In this document: piece by piece, positions 1-5,342 of the stretch
How the letters are laid out: every line of letters starts with the position of its first letter
Numbering within the stretch: position 1 is the stretch's first letter
Origin: Flavobacteriales bacterium
GTDB taxonomy: Bacteria; Bacteroidota; Bacteroidia; Flavobacteriales; Flavobacteriaceae
Reading direction: 5' to 3'
Length of the DNA: 5,342 nt
Assembly (NCBI GenBank): GCA_026983815.1
Contig: JALSTJ010000011.1
Span: 1-5,342, forward strand
The notes under the pieces: model-generated
Database searches by the model: none
Told to the model about the DNA's origin: nothing
What the model saw: only the letters and a program-made list of their open reading frames with translations
Position numbers and translations under genes: made by a program

Positions 1-44
1 CGAAAGTAATTTATAGGTTTTCATAAGAATTATCAGGATTGTTT

Positions 45-52
45 TATCTTTG
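45..52 (+). promoter_or_regulatory. Putative -7 promoter box of fmt
   Basis: TATCTTTG matches the Bacteroidota -7 consensus TAnnTTTG exactly and ends 16 nt before the fmt ATG, so the transcript would have a very short leader. No good TTTG -33 element is seen at the expected 19-21 nt distance; TTTT at 18-21 (23 nt spacer) is the best partial match. The box falls inside the longer TTG-initiated reading frame, which argues for the ATG at 69 as the true start. Confidence 0.55.
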
Positions 53-68
53 TAAAAATACAAAATTT

Positions 69-1025
69 ATGGAGAACAAGTCTAGAATTGTTTTTATGGG
101 CACTCCGGAATTTGCCGTGGAAAGTTTAAGAAAATTGGTAGAAAACGGATACAATGTAGTAGGCGTTATAACCTCGGTAGATAAACCTGCCGGACGTGGA
201 AAAAAATTACGTAAAAGTGCCGTAAAACAATATGCCGAACAAATAGGACTTCCTGTTTTGCAACCGAAAAATTTAAAATCGGAAGACTTTAATGCGGAGT
301 TAAAAAAATTGAATCCCGATATTCAAGTGGTAGTAGCTTTTCGTATATTACCCGAAATAGTTTGGCGTTTGCCTACAAAAGGAACTTTTAATTTACATGC
401 ATCTCTCCTACCCGATTATCGTGGTGCGGCTCCTATCAATTGGGCAATTATCAACGGAGAAACCCAAACCGGTGTAACTACTTTTTTTATCGATGAAAAA
501 ATTGATACCGGTGAAATTATTTTACAAAAAGAAGTTGCCATTTTGCCCGAGGACAATGCTTCGTCTCTACATGATAAGTTGATGAGTATTGGAAGCGATT
601 TGGTATTGAAAACCATTGATTTAATAGAAAGCGAAAATATCAAAACCCAAGCGCAACCCAAAATAGATTTGCCTAAAAAAGCTCCGAAATTAAACAATGA
701 AAATACGAGAATTCTATGGAATGAAAAATCTGAAAAGATTCATAATTTTATTAGAGGTTTGTCTTTTTATCCCGGAGCTTGGACAAAAATTCAAACCCAT
801 CCACAAGAGGATTTTAAAAAGTTTATCATCTACAAAAGCAATTTTGTTAATGAAAAACACAACTTGAAACCCGCTACTGTAATTACTACAAAGAAACAAA
901 TGAAAATTGCTACCGATGATGGGTTTATTTTGCCGGAAATTGTCAAAATGCAAGGGAAAAAACAAATGGATATAGTTTCTTTTTTGAATGGAATTAAAAC
1001 GAAAGATGATATAAAAATTGAATAA
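69..1025 (+). CDS. fmt: Methionyl-tRNA formyltransferase (Fmt)
   Basis: This cytoplasmic enzyme transfers a formyl group from 10-formyltetrahydrofolate to initiator Met-tRNA, giving fMet-tRNA for translation initiation. The 318 residues match the usual family length (about 310-320). The N-terminal Rossmann-type domain opens with the GTPEFAVESL signature (11-20), followed by the DKPAGRGKKL tRNA-contacting loop (38-47). The signature FNLHASLLPDYRGAAP (107-122) carries N108 and H110, and D146 lies in IDEKIDTGE; these correspond to the N-H-D catalytic triad known from E. coli Fmt. The C-terminal OB-fold-like tRNA-binding domain runs from about residue 207 to the end. The ATG at 69 was chosen over an in-frame TTG at 39 because residues before it are not family-like and would overlap the -7 box. 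There is no Shine-Dalgarno sequence. It stands alone, convergent with the dipeptidase operon. Identity is firm. Confidence 0.97.
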   Translation: MENKSRIVFMGTPEFAVESLRKLVENGYNVVGVITSVDKPAGRGKKLRKSAVKQYAEQIGLPVLQPKNLKSEDFNAELKKLNPDIQVVVAFRILPEIVWRLPTKGTFNLHASLLPDYRGAAPINWAIINGETQTGVTTFFIDEKIDTGEIILQKEVAILPEDNASSLHDKLMSIGSDLVLKTIDLIESENIKTQAQPKIDLPKKAPKLNNENTRILWNEKSEKIHNFIRGLSFYPGAWTKIQTHPQEDFKKFIIYKSNFVNEKHNLKPATVITTKKQMKIATDDGFILPEIVKMQGKKQMDIVSFLNGIKTKDDIKIE

Positions 1026-1027
1026 AT

Positions 1028-1699
1028 CTAATTACACTCCCAAACCCATTGTTCTACCGGATAATCTTTTTTTCGATAGGAATAATGCCACCATTCGGAT
1101 TTGATAGGTTCCATATCGTATTTTTTCATTATGTTTCGTAGTAAAGCTCTGTTTTTTAGAATGGTATCGGGAAAATCGGTATAGTTTTGATAAGCTTTTT
1201 TTCCGAAATAATCAAAAAGGGTTCCCATATCGAGTTCTTTTCCGTTTTTATCTACAATGGTCAAGTCCACTGCCAAACCGCGATTGTGCATAGAACCTTT
1301 TTTGGGGTCGGCAACATAATGCGGGTCGGGTTTTATCTTCCACAATTCTTTTTGCACTTTTCCCGGGCGATAACAATCAAACAATTTTAAACCCAAGCCC
1401 ATTTTTTTGAGTTCCGCTTGAATTTTTACTAATCTTTGCGCTACTTCGGGACGTAAAAAACATTTGGCACAGGGATACATTTTTTTATGAACAAAATTGT
1501 GAGGAGTGGCATAACGTAAATCATAAACAAAAGTACTGTCTAATGAATGTAATTCAATCCATGTGATTTTTTTGGTTTTTTGAACTTGAATGGGAGATTT
1601 ATCATGATGAGAAACCGGAGATTTGTTTGAGGTTTCTTTACAAGAAATAAATATCAAAAAACTCAAAAGGATACCAAATAAAATTTTAATAGTTTTCAT
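1028..1699 (-). CDS. D-Ala-D-Ala dipeptidase, VanX/DdpX-type (peptidase M15D), predicted lipoprotein
   Basis: This zinc peptidase is expected to split the D-Ala-D-Ala dipeptide in the periplasm. The 223-residue product begins with a lipoprotein signal: basic MKTIK, a hydrophobic stretch at 6-19 and the lipidation cysteine C20 after FIS. The -3 residue is F, a relaxed lipobox. A polar linker (21-44) precedes the catalytic domain. Family landmarks are DLRYATPHNF (60-69), CYRP with R111 (equivalent to the substrate-stabilising Arg71 of VanX), SMHNRGLAVDL with zinc ligands H138 and D145, and EWWHYSY with general base E202 and zinc ligand H205. All key residues are present, so it should be active. 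A CxxC pair (C77, C80), C109 and C222 could form disulfides. It is the last gene of the operon, and its ATG shares one base with the DUF58 stop (TGATG). A housekeeping recycling or wall-turnover role is more likely than vancomycin resistance. Confidence 0.9.
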   Translation of the reverse strand: MKTIKILFGILLSFLIFISCKETSNKSPVSHHDKSPIQVQKTKKITWIELHSLDSTFVYDLRYATPHNFVHKKMYPCAKCFLRPEVAQRLVKIQAELKKMGLGLKLFDCYRPGKVQKELWKIKPDPHYVADPKKGSMHNRGLAVDLTIVDKNGKELDMGTLFDYFGKKAYQNYTDFPDTILKNRALLRNIMKKYDMEPIKSEWWHYSYRKKDYPVEQWVWECN

Positions 1700-3036
1700 C
1701 AGATTAAAGCTTTTGCTTTTAGTTCGGTATATTTATTAATTGTAGCTACCGTTAAATTCTCGGGAGCTGTAAAAATACTATGAATTTTATGCAATTTTAG
1801 TTCTTGTATCATCAATTTTTTTTGATATGCAAATTCCTCTGCAATCAATTTGTGATACAATGTTTGATTATTTTTGGGTTGAATATTTATTAATTTCTTT
1901 AATTCTACATTTTCAAAAATAATCAAAACTACTAAATGTTTTTTTGCTAATTTTCTAAGATAAGGAATTTGTCTTCTGAGCGAACTGATATGTTCAAAAT
2001 TTGTATAAATCATCAAAAGACTTCTTTTGGGAATATGAGATTTTACAAATTTAAAAAGTCGTTCAAAATCGGTTTCATTAAACTGGTTATCAATAGAATA
2101 AAGCGTTTCAAATATCCTGTTTAAATCGCTTTTTTTATTACCCGGTTTCACAAAAGATTGAATTTGATTTTCAAATGTAATCAATCCGGCCAAATCATTT
2201 TTTTTCATCACAATATTTGAAAAACTCAAAGTGGAATTGATGGCATAATCCAAAAGTGTCATTCCGTTAAAAGGCAATTTCATGGTTCTTCCTAAATCGA
2301 TAAGCGAATAAACCGTTTGTGACTGTTCATCTTTATATTGATTGCCCATGAGTTTATTGTGTTTTGCCGAAGCTTTCCAATTGATTGATCGAAAATCATC
2401 TCCTTTGTGGTAAACTTTGATTTGCTCAAACTCCATCGTATGCCCAATTTTTCTGATTTTTCTCAATCCCGAACCGAATTTGTTAGTTAGAGCAATCAGT
2501 TCATATTTTCGCATTTGAAGAAAACTGGGATACACTTTTACTGTTTTTTTATTATCAAACTGATACCTATAACTAGCAAGTTTCAGCGGTGAATAAACAT
2601 AGATATTCAGATTTCCAAAAGAATAATTTCCTCTTTGAACCGGACGTAAACTATAAATATATTCTTTGTTTTTGCCCGGGCTTAATTTTAGATTGAGTTC
2701 AAAATCTCGTTTTTGAAATTGAATAGGAATTTCATCTATAATTTTAGTAAAAACAATAGCGGGATAAGAACTGGTTAAATTTATTTTTATCGGATTGAAA
2801 TCACCATTTGAAAATTTATCCGGCAAAATTCTTTGGGCATTGATTTTTCCATAATAAATCAAAAAAACAAAGTCGGTTATTGTTATAATAATCAAGCCAA
2901 TCATGAAATATTTGCCTATGATAAAAAATAAATTCCACCAATAACCCAGAAAAAGAACAAATATTCCGATAATCCAAGCAATAAAAAAATTGGGATGAAG
3001 ATAAGCGTCAGCAATATGTTGGTAAAAATTTTTCAC
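1699..3036 (-). CDS. DUF58 membrane protein with VWA-like domain
   Basis: A 445-residue DUF58 protein, the usual partner of MoxR ATPases; the biochemical role of the family is poorly defined. Two hydrophobic helices near the N-terminus (about 17-33 and 36-62) should anchor it in the inner membrane. A beta-rich region follows (about 80-170). The DUF58 signature lies at 203-230 (FEQIKVYHKGDDFRSINW then KASAKHNKL), leading into a VWA-like fold from about 243. The MIDAS-like site is degenerate: DLGRT at 247-251 replaces DxSxS, and the later Asp position appears as N346 in YTNFE. The start is GTG at 3036, reached as TAA-GCA-GTG from the MoxR stop; the next in-frame Met (M45) lies inside the second membrane helix, so GTG is the credible start. 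It overlaps the dipeptidase gene by 1 nt. Family assignment is firm; function is inferred from the family. Confidence 0.9.
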   Translation of the reverse strand: MKNFYQHIADAYLHPNFFIAWIIGIFVLFLGYWWNLFFIIGKYFMIGLIIITITDFVFLIYYGKINAQRILPDKFSNGDFNPIKINLTSSYPAIVFTKIIDEIPIQFQKRDFELNLKLSPGKNKEYIYSLRPVQRGNYSFGNLNIYVYSPLKLASYRYQFDNKKTVKVYPSFLQMRKYELIALTNKFGSGLRKIRKIGHTMEFEQIKVYHKGDDFRSINWKASAKHNKLMGNQYKDEQSQTVYSLIDLGRTMKLPFNGMTLLDYAINSTLSFSNIVMKKNDLAGLITFENQIQSFVKPGNKKSDLNRIFETLYSIDNQFNETDFERLFKFVKSHIPKRSLLMIYTNFEHISSLRRQIPYLRKLAKKHLVVLIIFENVELKKLINIQPKNNQTLYHKLIAEEFAYQKKLMIQELKLHKIHSIFTAPENLTVATINKYTELKAKALI

Positions 3037-3039
3037 TGC

Positions 3040-4008
3040 TTATCTTGGAATTTCAACACTTTCTATTATCATTTCTATTACATCCTCTTCTGTAAATCCC
3101 TCCATTTCTTGTTCCGGATTGACTATAATTCTGTGCCTTAATACATTGGGTAAAACCTTTTTGATATCATCGGGAATAACAAAATCTCTTCCTTGTAAAG
3201 CGGCATAAGCTTTTGCAGCATTTAACGTAGCAATTGAAGCTCTGGGAGAGCCACCTAAATAAATATGAGAATGATTTCGAGTTTTATGAATAATTTCGGC
3301 AATATATTTTATAAGTTTTTCTTCAATTACCACATCTTTTACAATGTTTCTCATCGCACGTAAATTTTCTTCTGTTAGAACCGGTTGAATGAGATTTTCA
3401 GGTTTTTCGTTCTTTCTTTCATGATGAGTTTTGATAATTTCAAATTCTTCTTCCAAATTGGGATAATCTACCTTTATTTTGAAAATAAATCGGTCTTGTT
3501 GTGCTTCAGGTAATGCATAAGTTCCTTCTTGATCGATTGGGTTTTGTGTAGCAATAACCAAAAAGGGATTAGCCATCTCAAAATGATGTCCATCTATGGT
3601 AATTTGCTTTTCTTCCATAACTTCAAACAAAGCTGCTTGGGTTTTTGCAGGAGATCTGTTGATTTCATCAATCAGAACGAAATTACTAAAAACCGGTCCT
3701 TTATGAAATTCAAATTCTCGTGTCTTAACATTAAAAACGGAAGTTCCCAGTATATCGGACGGCATCAAATCAGGAGTAAATTGTATCCTACTAAATCCCG
3801 TTTTTAAGGTTTTAGCAAGCAATTTTGCAGTTAAAGTTTTGGCAATTCCCGGAACACCTTCTATTAGAACGTGACCATCTGCCAGCAATGCAGTCAAAAG
3901 CATTTCTACAAAATCTTGTTGTCCAATAATGACCTTGTCAAGTTCAGTTTTTACTTTATCAAAATTTTCTTTGAGTTGTTCAATTTCAATTCGATTATTA
4001 TATTCCAT
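3040..4008 (-). CDS. MoxR family AAA+ ATPase
   Basis: A 322-residue cytoplasmic AAA+ ATPase of the MoxR clade; such proteins act as chaperone-like machines with VWA-domain partners. Motifs are complete: Walker A GVPGIAKT (51-58), a conserved FTPDLMPSDILG segment (77-88), Walker B FVLIDEINR (110-118) with the catalytic acidic pair D114-E115, sensor 1 ATQNP (153-157), LPEAQQDRF (166-174) with the likely arginine finger R173, and sensor 2 GGSPRAS (252-258) in the C-terminal lid. Length is typical. The gene sits between DUF4350 (7 nt gap upstream) and DUF58 (3 nt gap downstream), the expected partner set. No Shine-Dalgarno sequence precedes the ATG, only an A/T-rich stretch. Expression is presumably from the promoter before the DUF4350 gene. 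Symbols such as moxR are used loosely across this superfamily, so none is assigned. Confidence 0.96.
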   Translation of the reverse strand: MEYNNRIEIEQLKENFDKVKTELDKVIIGQQDFVEMLLTALLADGHVLIEGVPGIAKTLTAKLLAKTLKTGFSRIQFTPDLMPSDILGTSVFNVKTREFEFHKGPVFSNFVLIDEINRSPAKTQAALFEVMEEKQITIDGHHFEMANPFLVIATQNPIDQEGTYALPEAQQDRFIFKIKVDYPNLEEEFEIIKTHHERKNEKPENLIQPVLTEENLRAMRNIVKDVVIEEKLIKYIAEIIHKTRNHSHIYLGGSPRASIATLNAAKAYAALQGRDFVIPDDIKKVLPNVLRHRIIVNPEQEMEGFTEEDVIEMIIESVEIPR

Positions 4009-4015
4009 AAAACAA

Positions 4016-5185
4016 TTATTTTTTTATTTTTTCAATTAATTTCTCCAATTTAAGAACGTCTTTTGCTCTGATGATATTTACTTGACGAAGATAAGCAATC
4101 ATATCAAAAACCCGAAAGACATCGTCTGGAGAAGATTTGGTTTTTTGAGCAATTTTTTCAATGGTTACTTTATCAACAGGTTCGTTTACAATGATTTGTG
4201 CATATTTTTTTAACCAATCATAAAATAGTCTTATGCGTAAATTTGCCATTTCATCATGTTCTTTATTTTCCAAGTACATTTCTGCAATGGTTTTAGTAAA
4301 AGAAATGGTTTCGTTCTTGGGAGGTTCCAATACGGGTATGGGGCGTTGTTTTCGTTTGGATTGAAAAAATATAAACAAAAATATACCGATAAATATAAAA
4401 CGATATGCCCAAGCAAAAGCAGGAGTTTGCTTAAGAATTTTGAAAACTCCTCTGTCCTTTGCCCCATTTTGATAATGAGTATCCCAATAAATTTTTCCTT
4501 CGGTATTCATCAAATTGAGAAGTTTTTCATCATAGAGATAATTTTGGTTTTGCAAGATGAAAAAATTGGTCAACACTTGTGGAAAACTATGAATATAAAT
4601 ATATCCCTTACCTTTTCTTACTTGTATAAAATTGATTTTATCTTTATCCTTATTGAAATTTCCCAAAATTTTAATATTGGGATGGATACTATCTTTAAGT
4701 ATAATATAACTTAACTTGAATAACTTATTTTTGGTTGAAAAAATATGATTGGAAATTGATGTTTGGAGACTATCCGAATATTTAAAACCATAATATGGAA
4801 ATAAATCAATATGTAAGGTATCCAATAATTTTTTATCCAAATTTCTGGAAAATAAAAAAAGATTATTTCCCTTTTCCACCCATTGAAGCAAGGCATTGAG
4901 GTTGGTTTTTCCAAAATTTAAGTCGGAATTATAAAGCACATAATTGGCATTCCGATCATTGGAGTGATTAAGCAAAATATAAGGACTTTTATCAATAGGT
5001 ATCAATTGATCCTTAAAAATATCTTGTGTTTCATGAAATAAAATATAAGTCCCCAGAGGAATTTTGTGTTTAACCGCATAAGAAGGAAACCAACTAATTT
5101 GTCTATCTTGCTTCCGGCTGTAAAAAATTAATATAATGAGAATTATTATAACAATTCCAGAAAAAATTTGCTTTCTTTTAGACAT
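4016..5185 (-). CDS. DUF4350 domain membrane protein
   Basis: A 389-residue protein of unknown function and first gene of the MoxR operon. It starts with a short basic segment and a membrane helix (8-22). A large region of about 230 residues (23-255) contains the DUF4350 domain (about 42-205, including a QWVEKGNNLFLFS stretch at 101-113). A second helix spans about 256-275. The basic RKQRPIPVLEPPKNETISF segment (278-296), which I recognise from Bacteroidota homologues, then leads into a helical C-terminal tail. The positive-inside rule places 23-255 in the periplasm and the 276-389 tail in the cytoplasm, where MoxR would be. Start at 5185 is preferred: a strong promoter (5208-5238) lies just upstream, and an in-frame ATG at 5269 would begin before that promoter and inside the divergent gene's -7 box. 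No enzymatic motif is visible. Confidence 0.82.
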   Translation of the reverse strand: MSKRKQIFSGIVIIILIILIFYSRKQDRQISWFPSYAVKHKIPLGTYILFHETQDIFKDQLIPIDKSPYILLNHSNDRNANYVLYNSDLNFGKTNLNALLQWVEKGNNLFLFSRNLDKKLLDTLHIDLFPYYGFKYSDSLQTSISNHIFSTKNKLFKLSYIILKDSIHPNIKILGNFNKDKDKINFIQVRKGKGYIYIHSFPQVLTNFFILQNQNYLYDEKLLNLMNTEGKIYWDTHYQNGAKDRGVFKILKQTPAFAWAYRFIFIGIFLFIFFQSKRKQRPIPVLEPPKNETISFTKTIAEMYLENKEHDEMANLRIRLFYDWLKKYAQIIVNEPVDKVTIEKIAQKTKSSPDDVFRVFDMIAYLRQVNIIRAKDVLKLEKLIEKIKK

Positions 5186-5207
5186 TCGAAATTTAAAAAA
5201 ATTAAAA

Positions 5208-5238
5208 CAAATATAGTTTGTGTAGACGAAAATGCAAA
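5208..5238 (-). promoter_or_regulatory. Promoter of the DUF4350-MoxR-DUF58-dipeptidase operon
   Basis: Read on the minus strand, TTTG (5238-5235), a 19 nt spacer and TATATTTG (5215-5208) match the Bacteroidota promoter consensus at both boxes with optimal spacing. Transcription would begin about 15-20 nt before the ATG at 5185. No comparable promoter was noted at the junctions inside the operon, so it probably drives all four genes. Confidence 0.75.
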
Positions 5239-5239
5239 A

Positions 5240-5272
5240 TTTATTACAGAATAAAAAAATCCTATACATTTG
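5240..5272 (+). promoter_or_regulatory. Putative promoter of the MBL-fold hydrolase gene
   Basis: TACATTTG (5265-5272) is an exact TAnnTTTG -7 box ending 14 nt before the ATG at 5287. The -33 element is weak: TTTA at 5240-5243 with a 21 nt spacer. It lies immediately beside the -33 box of the divergent operon promoter (5235-5238). The -7 box sits within a perfect dyad, TATACA-TT-TGTATA (5263-5276). Confidence 0.55.
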
Positions 5273-5276
5273 TATA
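5263..5276. repeat. Short inverted repeat over a -7 box
   Basis: TATACA (5263-5268) and TGTATA (5271-5276) form perfect 6-bp arms around a TT centre, covering the -7 box of the rightward gene. It could be an operator half-site pair, but the A/T-rich composition makes chance plausible. Confidence 0.3.
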
Positions 5277-5286
5277 AAAAAAATTT

Positions 5287-5342
5287 ATGAAAATAACTTT
5301 ATTGGGAACAGGAACATCACAAGGCGTTCCGGTGATAGCATG
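5287..5342 (+). CDS. Metallo-beta-lactamase-fold hydrolase, 5' fragment
   Basis: Only the first 18 codons and two bases lie in the window. MKITLLGTGTSQGVPVIA is the characteristic opening strand and loop of PhnP-like / RNase Z-like metallo-beta-lactamase-fold proteins common in Bacteroidota (LGTGTSQGxPxxxC). The next codon begins TG, which would allow the cysteine that usually follows. The zinc-binding HxHxDH motif lies beyond the end, so activity and substrate cannot be judged. The start is supported by a -7 box 14 nt upstream and by an A/T-rich leader resembling that of fmt. It is divergent from the DUF4350 operon and shares a 101 bp intergenic region with it. Confidence 0.8.
   Translation, partial: MKITLLGTGTSQGVPVIA

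Noticed and set aside
1..44. End of an upstream gene at the left edge
   Set aside because: All three plus-strand frames meet a stop within the first 26 bases, and nothing recognisable is encoded; it is too short to judge on the minus strand.
39..68. Ten-residue N-terminal extension of Fmt from a TTG codon
   Set aside because: It overlaps the -7 box at 45-52, is not family-like in sequence, and an ATG at 69 gives the normal length.
1061..1075. T-run after fmt as a rho-independent terminator
   Set aside because: No stable G/C-rich stem precedes the T-run at 1067-1073, and it lies within the dipeptidase coding sequence.
1028..1699. VanX homologue as a vancomycin resistance gene
   Set aside because: No vanH, vanA-type ligase, vanRS or other van gene is present, and the protein carries a lipoprotein signal. 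Housekeeping DdpX-like proteins share the same catalytic motifs.
4256..4714. A 152-codon plus-strand open frame inside the DUF4350 gene
   Set aside because: It is antisense to a well-supported coding region, has no recognisable motif or promoter, and looks like a composition-driven shadow. The other overlapping frames were rejected for the same reason.
5186..5269. 28-residue N-terminal extension of the DUF4350 protein from an ATG at 5269
   Set aside because: It would start upstream of the operon promoter and overlap the divergent gene's -7 box. The ATG at 5185 gives a normal basic-plus-hydrophobic anchor.

Overview
The window looks like an ordinary chromosomal segment of a low-G+C Bacteroidota, most likely a member of the Flavobacteriia. 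Three things point there: the promoters match the Bacteroidota consensus (TTTG, about 19-21 nt, TAnnTTTG); the starts lack Shine-Dalgarno sequences and sit behind A/T-rich leaders; and the DUF4350 / MoxR / DUF58 gene set is typical of the phylum. Genus cannot be told from this sequence. There is no RNA gene, mobile element, CRISPR array or long repeat.

Layout: fmt (69-1025, +) encodes methionyl-tRNA formyltransferase, with its own -7 promoter box just upstream. It converges with a four-gene minus-strand operon, and the two stop codons are separated by only 2 nt. Read in its own direction, from 5185 down to 1028, the operon encodes a two-TM DUF4350 protein, a MoxR AAA+ ATPase, a DUF58 membrane protein with a von Willebrand A-like domain, and a lipoprotein D-Ala-D-Ala dipeptidase of the VanX/DdpX (M15D) type. 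Junctions are +7, +3 and -1 nt, so co-transcription and translational coupling are very likely. A well-matched promoter (TTTG-N19-TATATTTG on the minus strand) lies just before the first gene. Divergent from the operon, at 5287, is the first 18 codons of a metallo-beta-lactamase-fold hydrolase that runs off the window.

How the genes may work together: MoxR ATPases with DUF58/VWA partners are thought to act as chaperone-like complexes on envelope or metal-containing proteins. Here the ATPase, its membrane-bound VWA partner and a membrane protein with a large periplasmic domain are co-expressed with a periplasmic cell-wall dipeptide hydrolase. That suggests, as inference only, a role in envelope or peptidoglycan homeostasis. 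The operon starts at DUF4350, so the DUF4129, SpoIIM-like and RDD membrane genes that often precede it in Bacteroidota are not adjacent. Nothing here amounts to a clearly new system. The points most worth following are this compact operon with a dipeptidase tail, the divergent promoter region, and the convergent stops without a visible terminator.
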